Origin: XYA12-FULL-58-9 sp001798605 | GTDB lineage: Bacteria; Myxococcota; XYA12-FULL-58-9 | Assembly: GCA_036736205.1 (NCBI GenBank) | Contig: DAINMX010000172.1 | Location: 1 to 14,401, forward strand | Direction: 5' to 3' | DNA length: 14,401 bases | Part shown: positions 7,626 through 14,401 of the stretch, piece after piece | Layout of the letters: the number at the start of each line of letters is the position of its first letter | How positions within the stretch are numbered: the stretch's first letter is position 1 | Made by a program: the position numbers and the translations under genes | Notes under the pieces: generated by a model | The model's database searches: none | What the model was told of the DNA's origin: nothing | What the model saw: only the letters and a program-made list of their open reading frames with translations

Positions 7626-8509
7626 CCGATGGACTCCATAATCATCTGAACAAACCTCAGGTGCAGATCACCAAAGAGTGACGGCAACAACACCACCTCA
7701 AAGGTCGCCAAGACCAGAAACGGGCCGAAGGGAATTGCGCGTGGGGGAGGTATCCACTCCTCCTCCTCCTCTCCGTCGTCGTTGGGGTTCTCCGTTGCTT
7801 GACCTTCGCGATGGCCATCGGCCTTATGACTCTGGTGACCGCCAGTTAACAGAACAACCACTCCAATAACGGTGGCCTGCAAAGCCGCGAGCACCAAGAT
7901 GCCCAGACCCCCCATCAATCCAGTTGCCAACCCGAGGACCGCGAGCAACTTGACGTCACCGAAACCAAGTCCCTCTTTGCCCGTCAACTTCTGGAAAACC
8001 CAGGCCACCGAGACGGCCAAGAGTGCCGGCCCCAACCCCCACAGGGCGTCAATGGGCGAGACGCCACCTGGAAGGAAAGATCCCGCGCCTACCCAAAGCA
8101 TTGCCGGAAAGACGATCCTGTCAGGAACCCACCACTCGTCGATGTCGAGGTAGGCGATAGCCAACAGGGCCGCAAACATGGGCAGCCACAGCAGCATCTC
8201 CCAACTCCAACCAAAACGGAGCCACAGGGCCGCAGACAGTGCCCCCATGAGAAACTCGACCACAAAATAGCGCAAGGCAATGCGAGCTCCGCAATGACGA
8301 CAACGAGCACGCAAGAGCAAGAAGCTGAGCAGCGGGATGTTGTCGTACCAGGCGATCGGGTTCTTGCACGTTGGGCAACGGGATCGCGGGCGCACCACCG
8401 ATTCGTCGTTGGGCAAGCGCGCAATGACCACATTGAGAAATGAGCCAATGCACGCACCGACGCCAAAGAAATAGACAAGAAGAAGGCTGTTGGCATGAAG
8501 TGGAATCAC
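7622..8509 (-). CDS. pilD: Prepilin peptidase / N-methyltransferase
   Basis: PilD cuts the short leader off type IV prepilins and related pseudopilins at the cytoplasmic membrane face and methylates the new N-terminal residue. The 295-residue protein has an N-terminal TM segment with GxxxGSFLNVVIxRLP, the zinc-binding pairs C45/C48 and C70/C73 of the methylase loop, and the two aspartyl-protease aspartates: YLDIDEWWVPD (D122/D124) and GFGD (D185) in GLGFGDVKLLA. The usual C-terminal IPFGPFL follows at 259-265. Between TM helices, residues 224-255 form an unusual hydrophilic insert ending in DDGEEEEEW. The start is GTG at 8509: an in-frame TGA lies at 8518-8516 and AGGA is only about 3 nt away, so the ribosome binding site is cramped. 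It is divergent from the pilin gene and first in an apparent operon with the kinase. Confidence 0.95.
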   Translation of the reverse strand: MIPLHANSLLLVYFFGVGACIGSFLNVVIARLPNDESVVRPRSRCPTCKNPIAWYDNIPLLSFLLLRARCRHCGARIALRYFVVEFLMGALSAALWLRFGWSWEMLLWLPMFAALLAIAYLDIDEWWVPDRIVFPAMLWVGAGSFLPGGVSPIDALWGLGPALLAVSVAWVFQKLTGKEGLGFGDVKLLAVLGLATGLMGGLGILVLAALQATVIGVVVLLTGGHQSHKADGHREGQATENPNDDGEEEEEWIPPPRAIPFGPFLVLATFEVVLLPSLFGDLHLRFVQMIMESIG

Positions 8510-8599
8510 GCTTCCTCATACAACAAAATCGAGGTGGGTGCGATTCCCGCCAAGGTGGGCATTGTGGGCACCGCGGTCATTGGGTGGGTCGCGGGAAAC

Positions 8600-8637
8600 G
8601 TCACCCCAAGCAGAGATGTGTGACGGAATTTGTCACC
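8600..8637 (+). promoter_or_regulatory. Candidate enhancer-binding site upstream of the pilin promoter
   Basis: GTCACC occurs twice in the same orientation at 8600-8605 and 8632-8637, exactly 32 bp apart (about three helical turns). GTGAC at 8620-8624 forms an inverted repeat with the second copy, GTGAC-N7-GTCAC (8620-8636). The dyad centre lies about 95 bp before the predicted transcription start, where activators of sigma-54 promoters normally bind. PilR sites in Pseudomonas contain TGTC-type elements, which would fit TGTCAC here. The repeats are visible; the binding protein is inferred. Confidence 0.45.
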
Positions 8638-8695
8638 TGGGTCGGTGGGCCCGTGGCTAACCCCCTGAATCTTTGCGGACGTCTGCATCATCCTC

Positions 8696-8711
8696 TGGCA
8701 CCCTGCTTGCA
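8696..8711 (+). promoter_or_regulatory. Sigma-54 (-24/-12) promoter of the pilin gene
   Basis: TGGCAC at 8696-8701 and TTGCA at 8707-8711 match the -24 and -12 elements. The invariant GG (8697-8698) and GC (8709-8710) are separated by exactly 10 bp. Transcription would start near 8722, about 80 nt before the pilin ATG. Pilin genes of Pseudomonas and Myxococcus are known to be sigma-54 dependent, so sequence and context agree. Confidence 0.88.
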
Positions 8712-8721
8712 GAGATTGACC

Positions 8722-8801
8722 TCATGTCCAATTTGGAGGACAAACTCACTCACTTCGGCAAAAGAAACTGCCGCAGGGGAACCCAAAAGGAGAAAACCTA
8801 C
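8722..8801 (+). other. Pilin mRNA leader with ribosome binding site
   Basis: This is the predicted untranslated leader. It contains a small stem-loop, CGGCA (8756-8760) pairing with TGCCG (8769-8773) around an A-rich 8-nt loop, and then AAAAGGAGA with AGGAG at 8787-8791, about 10 nt before the ATG at 8802. This is one of the best ribosome binding sites in the window and settles the pilin start. An in-frame ATG at 8724 lies only about 2 nt after the predicted transcription start and is unlikely to be used. Confidence 0.6.
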
Positions 8802-9290
8802 ATGAAGAATCGCTTGCAAAAAGGCTTCACCCTCATCGAGCTCATGATCGTCGTCGCGATTATTGGCATTCTTGCCGCCATCGCCATTCCGAACTTCCTC
8901 AAGTTCCAGGCTCGGGCGAAGCAGTCGGAAGCAAAGACCAACCTCAAGGCGATGTTCACCGCCTCGAAGGCGCATTTCGCCGAGAAGTCTACCCTAGCCT
9001 GTGGCATGTGCGGGTTCGCCCCCGAAAAGAACAACATGTACACCTATTGGGCCGCGACCGACGGTACCACAGTCACCTCGCAGCCAAACACCAAGGGCGC
9101 GGCGGTAACAACGCAGTCGCCCGACGTCACGCCAGCCGAAGTGACCGTGGCCACGGGTGTTTTCACCCACGGTGCAGCGGGCAACATCGACAGCGACGAT
9201 TTCCTCGATGGCTGGATGATCAACGACGCCAACGAATTGGCCAACGGCACAGTGGCTGCTGACACCGTAGCCAACGACGTCGACAATTAG
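8802..9290 (+). CDS. pilA: Type IV major pilin (PilA-type prepilin)
   Basis: The structural subunit of the type IV pilus, 162 residues as a precursor. The class III leader MKNRLQKG is cut by PilD after G8, and F9 becomes the methylated N-terminus. E13 is the conserved mature Glu5, and a hydrophobic helix (FTLIELMIVVAIIGILAAIA) anchors and then polymerises the pilin. The following QARAKQSEAKTNLKAMFTA and GFAPEKNNMYTYW closely resemble Myxococcus-type PilA, as does the late DDFLDGWMINDAN. C67 and C70 form a CGMC pair before GFAPE. Residues 86-122 are rich in Thr/Ser (13 of 37). It is short compared with M. xanthus PilA (roughly 220 residues). The sigma-54 promoter and strong ribosome binding site suggest high expression. 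The adjacent pilD gene supports the assignment, but a minor pilin cannot be excluded. Confidence 0.93.
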   Translation: MKNRLQKGFTLIELMIVVAIIGILAAIAIPNFLKFQARAKQSEAKTNLKAMFTASKAHFAEKSTLACGMCGFAPEKNNMYTYWAATDGTTVTSQPNTKGAAVTTQSPDVTPAEVTVATGVFTHGAAGNIDSDDFLDGWMINDANELANGTVAADTVANDVDN

Positions 9291-9295
9291 CCACA

Positions 9296-9319
9296 CAGGG
9301 CACCCCCGCGGGTGCCCTG
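9296..9319 (+). terminator. GC-rich hairpin after the pilin gene
   Basis: A perfect 10-bp stem, CAGGGCACCC (9296-9305) pairing with GGGTGCCCTG (9310-9319), encloses a CCGC tetraloop. It begins 6 bp after the pilin stop. Only a weak pyrimidine run (ACCTCTCTT) follows, so it probably terminates partially or protects the pilin transcript from decay while allowing some read-through to the next gene, whose start is only 8 bp further on. Confidence 0.7.
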
Positions 9320-9326
9320 ACCTCTC

Positions 9327-11165
9327 TTGCCCTATCGATTTGCATTCGCAGCGTCTGTGCTGATTGTGGCGACCGCGTTTGCGGGTGCCACGACTCACGT
9401 ACCGGCGCTGCTTTTGCGCACCTTGGTGGCGGTGGTCTGCGTTGCCGCGTGGCCCCGCCGCACGGTTTGGGTCCCAGTGTGGGCATGGGTGCCGCCAACC
9501 TTTGCCTGGTTGCTCTTGTTGGCGGGCCTGCCCTCGGCGGTCAGCCTCGATCCAGCTCTACAGGCTGTCTCCAAGGTGGGGTTTGTCTGCCTCGCCTTTT
9601 TGCTCGCGGCTTCTTCTCGGGAGAACATCTCCCGACGTGCCGTCCTTGCCTTTCAGATTGCCGGGTGGGTGCACGCCGGCTGGGCCATTGGGCAATGGAT
9701 CCTGGGCGCACCTCGAGGCCGGGGGGGATTTGCCAATCCCAATGATCTCGCCGCGCTTCTTGCACCATTGGCAGTCATGGGTCTCATCGACCTTCGCCGT
9801 GCGATTCAACGAAGCTCAGACCTCAGGATTCGCGCAGTGCTTGGCGCGACGGTTGCGTTCACCGCGCTTGGCATCTTGGCCACCCTTTCACGCTCGGGCT
9901 TGCTCGCTTTGCTGTTTGGCTTCGCCGTTGTTTTGTTGTTTTGGCGCACCCGCCTTGCCCTCGCCCTCATCTTGGTTGTCGTGGTTGCCAATGTCGCACT
10001 TCCACCTCTGCGCAGCCGCTGGACTGGCTCAAGAGATGCGTTTGCCTATACGCGGCTGGCAATCTGGCGCGAAGCGGTCCATGTGGCGTTGGACAGGCCA
10101 CTCGGTGTCGGAGTCGGCGGGTTCCACGAAGCTTTGCGAGTCCGTGGCGTTCCCATCGACGACGGGGTCGTGCGCTATCCCAAAACGGCGCACACCGCCC
10201 ATTGTGAGCCTTTGCACGCTTGGGTGGAGCTCGGCTGGCCGGGGTTGTTGGCGGCCATACTGCCGGTCGCCTTGATCGGGTGGCTGGCGCTCCGACGCCG
10301 CAGAGGTCATGGGGATACACCAACGACACCAGAGATTCTTGGGGTCCTTGTTGCCTTTGCTGTTCCGGCGTTGGTGTCGAGCTCCCTTGGGGTCTTACCC
10401 GTGTCCCTACTTGCGGCGGTCTGGGCGGGCCAACTCGTCAGCAGCAAACACGCACTGCCCGGCCCTTTCGTTAAACTCGAGAATCCAACGAAGGTACGCG
10501 TCGCCATCGCTGCGGTCGCCTGCGTTCTTTTGGCCATTGCCATTCCAGGTGCGGTGAGCTCCGAAGCATACTTTCACGCCCAGGCGGATCGGGACGCTGG
10601 CGATCTCGATGGGGCGTGGCAAGCAGCTCATGTGTCAACGCGCTCTGCGCCTTGGCGGCTCGGCCCGGCTCTAATGCGTGCGAGCATCGGGCACCTGCGC
10701 GGCAGTCCTGTCACTGACACAGCGACAGAACTGCTCGAGCTCGCCGATAGGCATCCGGAGTTCGTTCGCCCAGTCCAGCTCGCCGCTGATCTCCTCGAGG
10801 GCGCGGCGACAACAAGCGATTGGCGGCTCATCGTCAGTCTTCGCGAAGAACAGACCCGTCGCGATCCACAAAATGCCCTCGCCTGGGTTGCCCTGGGACG
10901 GGCACACCTGCACCACCAGAGTCCTGGGTTGGCAGCGAGGGCTTTTGAGCAGGCGCGCGCAGTTGAACCGCGCTGTGCCACGGCGCTGGCCTATCTCGCG
11001 CAATCGGCGCACCAAGGAGGCGACCGCGAAACTTCCAACAACCTCGCCCGCGCTGCTTGGGCTGCACATGACCTTGCGGAAAGACAACGCGGATATGCCC
11101 GAGAGGTCTTGTCATTGACTCCGGATTCGCTAAAAATCCTTCGCGCTCTCGAGGCTGGGCCATGA
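9327..11165 (+). CDS. Wzy_C family membrane glycan transferase/polymerase with TPR-like tail
   Basis: A 612-residue inner-membrane protein of the O-antigen ligase/polymerase/pilin oligosaccharyltransferase (WaaL/Wzy/PglL) superfamily, whose members move or polymerise lipid-linked glycans on the periplasmic side. About ten or more hydrophobic segments fill residues 1-410. Family marks are FANPNDLAALL (135-145), TLSRSGLLALL (186-196), RLAIWREA (243-250), PLGVGVGGF (258-266) and the periplasmic AHCEPLHAWVELGWPG (291-306), with H292 matching the functional His of WaaL-type enzymes. Residues 412-612 are helical and TPR-like (for example NALAWVALGRAHLHHQSPGLAARAFEQA). The first possible start is TTG at 9327, with GTG at 9357 the alternative; neither has a good ribosome binding site. 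It lies directly behind the pilin gene, where tfpO/pilO occurs in some other bacteria, and overlaps the next gene by 4 bp. Superfamily is sure; the acceptor is not. Confidence 0.85.
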   Translation: MPYRFAFAASVLIVATAFAGATTHVPALLLRTLVAVVCVAAWPRRTVWVPVWAWVPPTFAWLLLLAGLPSAVSLDPALQAVSKVGFVCLAFLLAASSRENISRRAVLAFQIAGWVHAGWAIGQWILGAPRGRGGFANPNDLAALLAPLAVMGLIDLRRAIQRSSDLRIRAVLGATVAFTALGILATLSRSGLLALLFGFAVVLLFWRTRLALALILVVVVANVALPPLRSRWTGSRDAFAYTRLAIWREAVHVALDRPLGVGVGGFHEALRVRGVPIDDGVVRYPKTAHTAHCEPLHAWVELGWPGLLAAILPVALIGWLALRRRRGHGDTPTTPEILGVLVAFAVPALVSSSLGVLPVSLLAAVWAGQLVSSKHALPGPFVKLENPTKVRVAIAAVACVLLAIAIPGAVSSEAYFHAQADRDAGDLDGAWQAAHVSTRSAPWRLGPALMRASIGHLRGSPVTDTATELLELADRHPEFVRPVQLAADLLEGAATTSDWRLIVSLREEQTRRDPQNALAWVALGRAHLHHQSPGLAARAFEQARAVEPRCATALAYLAQSAHQGGDRETSNNLARAAWAAHDLAERQRGYAREVLSLTPDSLKILRALEAGP

Positions 11166-12009
11166 GAAGGGTAACCATTGCATTTCTTCTGTTCGTAGTC
11201 GCCACTCACATGGCGCACCGCCGTCTCGACGCGCTCAAGCCACAGGGACCGACCGATCTACGTGAGACGTTGCCGTCGGAGCAGGCTCTTTCTTTGCTGA
11301 GCCTCAACTATGGCGAGGTGGTCGCAGACTATTATTGGCTGCGCACCATCAACGAATTCGGCGACAGCCGCAAGCACCATGCTCGGTACCCAAATCTCAT
11401 CGCGCTGACTCAAAGGGTGCTTGGCCTCGATCCCAAGTTTCTCACCGGCTACAGCTTCGCGGGCACAGCCCTAACCGTGCAAGATCTCGACCCCACAGTG
11501 TCTGTGCAGTTGTTGGAGCGTGGCATCAGGGAGCGCCCTGATTCCTGGCAAATTCCCTATTTGCTCGGGTTCAACGCGTACTATTTTCTCGGCGATTATG
11601 ACCGAGCGGCTCAAGCCATGGCGCTCGCAGCGACCCTTGATGGTGCGCCCCCGATCACCGGGCAACTGGCCACCCGATTGGCAGCACAGGCAGGAAGGCC
11701 GGAGATTGGCATTCAAATGATTGACTCAATCCTGGAAACAATCGCCGACGAAAACCTGCGGGAGGAATACCAACGACGGCGCAACATCTTGTCCATAGAG
11801 CTACACCTGTCATGGTTGCAGGAAGCCATCGACAGGTACCGGCAAACCAAGGGAGAATGCCCGACAACACTTGGGGAGTTGATTGACATCGGTTTGATGC
11901 ATGACATCCCTTTCGAACCTTTGGGAGGGAGTTACACAGTTGACAATTGCAGGGCTCAAACGACGTCCACATACGAGAAGTTGAGAGTCTTCGGCGGCAA
12001 GGCGATGCC

Positions 12010-12013
<4 letters not shown>
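11162..12013 (+). CDS. Membrane-anchored TPR protein (PilG position)
   Basis: A 283-residue protein of no named function that I can assign. An N-terminal hydrophobic stretch (about 4-18, VTIAFLLFVVATHMA) looks like an uncleaved signal anchor, placing the rest in the periplasm. Residues 50-175 contain TPR-like helices (ADYYWLRTINEFGD, then YDRAAQAMALAATL). The C-terminal part (about 218-265) reads AIDRYRQTKGECPTTLGELIDIG and ends in a DIPFEPLGGSYTVDN segment, much like the C-terminal region of GspG-type pseudopilins. C233 and C263 could form a disulfide. It starts with an ATGA overlap after the Wzy_C gene and ends with an ATGA overlap into the ABC ATPase, so it is very likely an accessory part of that transporter. 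It takes the place of pilG in the M. xanthus pilA-pilG-pilH-pilI order, but homology to PilG is not established here. Confidence 0.85.
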
Positions 12014-12935
<922 letters not shown>

Positions 12936-12939
<4 letters not shown>

Positions 12940-13721
12940 AGAATTCACTGAGAGGAGCGTTGATCATCGGCACAGCGACTTTCATTGAGGCACTGCGCAG
13001 TCGCATTCTGGTGGTGAGCCTCTTCTTTGCCTTGATATTGGTAGGGCTCTCGGTCACGGCGGCGTCGATCTCATTTGGAGAGCAAAGTCGATTGATCATT
13101 GATGTAGGACTGGCAGCCGCGAGTGCGCTGGGAAGCCTCATCGCCATGAGCTTGGCCGTTGTTTCCTTTGCCAGCGAGCTCACCCGGCGCACGGCGTACC
13201 CACTTTTGGCACGTCCCCTTCCGCGAGGGGCGTTTGTCGCCGGCAAATATCTCGGCATCGTTGCGGCCATGGAGGTGGTGGTCGTCCTGATGGGCTTGGC
13301 GACCGCAGTCACGGTGTGGCTCTTCGGCGACCCGGTCCCAACCGCCTTGTGGGGCTCGTTGTGGCTCACCGGAATTGAGATTCTGGTGGTGGTTGCTGTC
13401 GCCCTGATGTTTTCAACGATGACCGTGCCTGTGCTCGCAGCCACATATACCATCGGTGTGCTCATCGTCGGCAACCTCTCTGCCGACGTGCTCCGCTACG
13501 CCGTGCGACTGGAACAGGATGGCGTGTTGTTCGGAACAGTCTTGCATGGGTTCTACTTCGTTTTCCCGGATTTCGAGAAACTCTCTCTGCGCTCGCAGGC
13601 AGCGAACAATCTGGCGATGCCTGCGGACTTCGCAATGACAGGTACCGGTTACGGCCTCGCCTATGCCTGCACCACCCTGTTGCTTGCCATTATCATCTTC
13701 TCAAGGCGCGAGGCCATCTGA
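12936..13721 (+). CDS. ABC-2 family transporter permease (PilI-like)
   Basis: The 261-residue membrane partner of the preceding ATPase. About six hydrophobic helices are visible: 24-45, 55-80, 105-130, 140-160, 165-185 and 236-254. Between them lies the cytoplasmic ELTRRTAYPLLARPLPRGAFVAGKYLG, which resembles the R-x-x-xxLLxRPxxRxxxxxGK segment common in ABC-2 permeases. The only large soluble loop is about 188-232 (EQDGVLFGTVLHGFYFVFPDFEKL), between the last two helices. The start overlaps the ATPase gene by 4 bp. The substrate is unknown. From context it could be something needed for pilus assembly or a glycan precursor. Confidence 0.9.
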
Positions 13722-13722
13722 C

Positions 13723-14401
13723 GTGCCCTTTCAACTGATCTACTTCATCGCCACCTTTGTGTTGAGCTGTGCCCTCGGACTGTATTTGACGCCTTTGATT
13801 CGGCAAGGAGCCCTATCCTTCGGCGTGCTGGACCATCCCGACGGCAAACTGAAACGACAGACTGAACCCGTTCCATATCTGGGAGGCATCGCCGTCTATC
13901 TGGCGTTCCTCATCTCCCTGTCCCTGGTGTTCGAGTTCAGCTCACAACTGCTCGGATTGCTCTTGGGTGCGACCATGGTGACCATGCTCGGGCTGTTCGA
14001 CGACCTGCACGTCCTTGCCCCACGTCTCAAGCTTGCCGGTCAGTTGCTCGCGGCCTGGGTCGTGCTTCGCAGCAACATATCCATTCAACTGGAGGTCATT
14101 CCTCACTCCCTGGCGATTCCGTTGACCATTCTTTGGTTGGTTGGAGTCACCAATGCCATCAACATCATCGACGTCTCCGATGGCCTCGCGCCCAGTGTTT
14201 CTGCCATCGCGGCGTTGGCGTTGTTTGTGCTCGCCGTGCAGAACGGCAACGTGTTGATCGGCACCACCACCCTGGCATTGGTTGGCAGCCTTGTCGGCTT
14301 TCTCCGCTACAACCAGCCCCCAGCGCGAATCTATCTCGGCGACACGGGCAGCCTGTTCATCGGCTTCATGCTCGCCTCCCTGGCAATGATTGGCACCTAC
14401 A
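13723..14401 (+). CDS. WecA/MraY-like polyprenyl-phosphate glycan-1-phosphate transferase, C-terminus cut by window edge
   Basis: A multi-pass inner-membrane enzyme of the family that joins a UDP-linked amino sugar to undecaprenyl phosphate, the first step of a lipid-linked glycan. The 226 residues present hold the substrate loop DHPDGKLKRQTEPVPYLGG (37-55), the catalytic DD pair in GLFDDLHVLAPRLKLAGQ (D93, D94), NAINIIDVSDGLA (144-156, D150/D153) and YLGDTGSLFIG (204-214). These favour WecA/TagO-type enzymes over MraY. The usual DG in the NxxNxxDGxDGLA motif is DV here. The start is GTG at 13723, one base after the permease stop, with GAGG at 13710-13713 about 9 nt upstream, so it belongs to the same operon. 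Usual length is 320-400 residues, so roughly a third is missing. Confidence 0.92.
   Translation, partial: MPFQLIYFIATFVLSCALGLYLTPLIRQGALSFGVLDHPDGKLKRQTEPVPYLGGIAVYLAFLISLSLVFEFSSQLLGLLLGATMVTMLGLFDDLHVLAPRLKLAGQLLAAWVVLRSNISIQLEVIPHSLAIPLTILWLVGVTNAINIIDVSDGLAPSVSAIAALALFVLAVQNGNVLIGTTTLALVGSLVGFLRYNQPPARIYLGDTGSLFIGFMLASLAMIGTY

Noticed and set aside
2605..9727. Seven-base G/C tracts inside two glycan genes (2605-2611 in the first glycosyltransferase, 9721-9727 in the Wzy_C gene), possibly phase-variable.
   Set aside because: Seven-base tracts are expected several times by chance in 14 kb of this GC content, and both genes are intact; not long enough to argue for slippage.

Overview
The window is one high-GC, gene-dense stretch that looks chromosomal and comes most likely from a Myxococcota (deltaproteobacterial-type) organism. 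The reasons are a Myxococcus-type type IV pilin with its characteristic GFAPE and DDFLDGW features, a sigma-54 promoter in front of that pilin, a receiver protein fused to a DUF4388/PATAN domain, and a pilin-linked ABC transporter in the place where Myxococcus xanthus has pilG-pilH-pilI. These are family-level recognitions from reading the sequence. No database search was run.

Layout. Positions 1-3840 (minus strand) hold a three-gene surface-glycan operon, read from right to left: two GT4-type glycosyltransferases overlapping by 7 bp, then a PglK/WlaB-like lipid-linked oligosaccharide flippase that runs off the left edge. The first glycosyltransferase carries three in-frame 21-bp repeats in its inter-domain linker. 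Positions 3979-4797 (plus) encode TtcA, the tRNA 2-thiocytidine enzyme, a housekeeping gene. Positions 4895-6244 (plus) encode a REC-DUF4388 protein whose 3' end overlaps, tail to tail, a two-TM HAMP histidine kinase (minus). That kinase is joined by a 4-bp overlap to the prepilin peptidase gene pilD (minus, starting at 8509).

The 292-bp divergent region 8510-8801 contains a canonical -24/-12 sigma-54 promoter (GG-N10-GC), GTCAC/GTGAC repeats upstream of it that could bind an enhancer protein, and the pilin leader. From 8802 rightward lies a tightly packed plus-strand set: pilin, a strong hairpin, a Wzy_C (O-antigen ligase/PglL-type) membrane protein with a TPR-like tail, a membrane-anchored TPR protein, an ABC ATPase, an ABC-2 permease (three successive ATGA overlaps), and a WecA/MraY-like phosphoglycosyltransferase cut by the right edge.

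How it may work together. PilD processes the pilin, the kinase may sense envelope state, and the ABC pair probably corresponds to the PilH/PilI transporter needed for pili in M. xanthus. The unusual part is that a Wzy_C-family transferase sits directly behind the pilin. The same operon appears to contain an initiating glycan phosphotransferase, and a flippase plus two glycosyltransferases lie nearby. This suggests, as inference, a combined pilus biogenesis and glycosylation locus. The REC-PATAN protein may tie signalling to the pilus motor. No rRNA, tRNA, CRISPR array or insertion sequence was seen, and no gap without a gene exceeds 300 bp.
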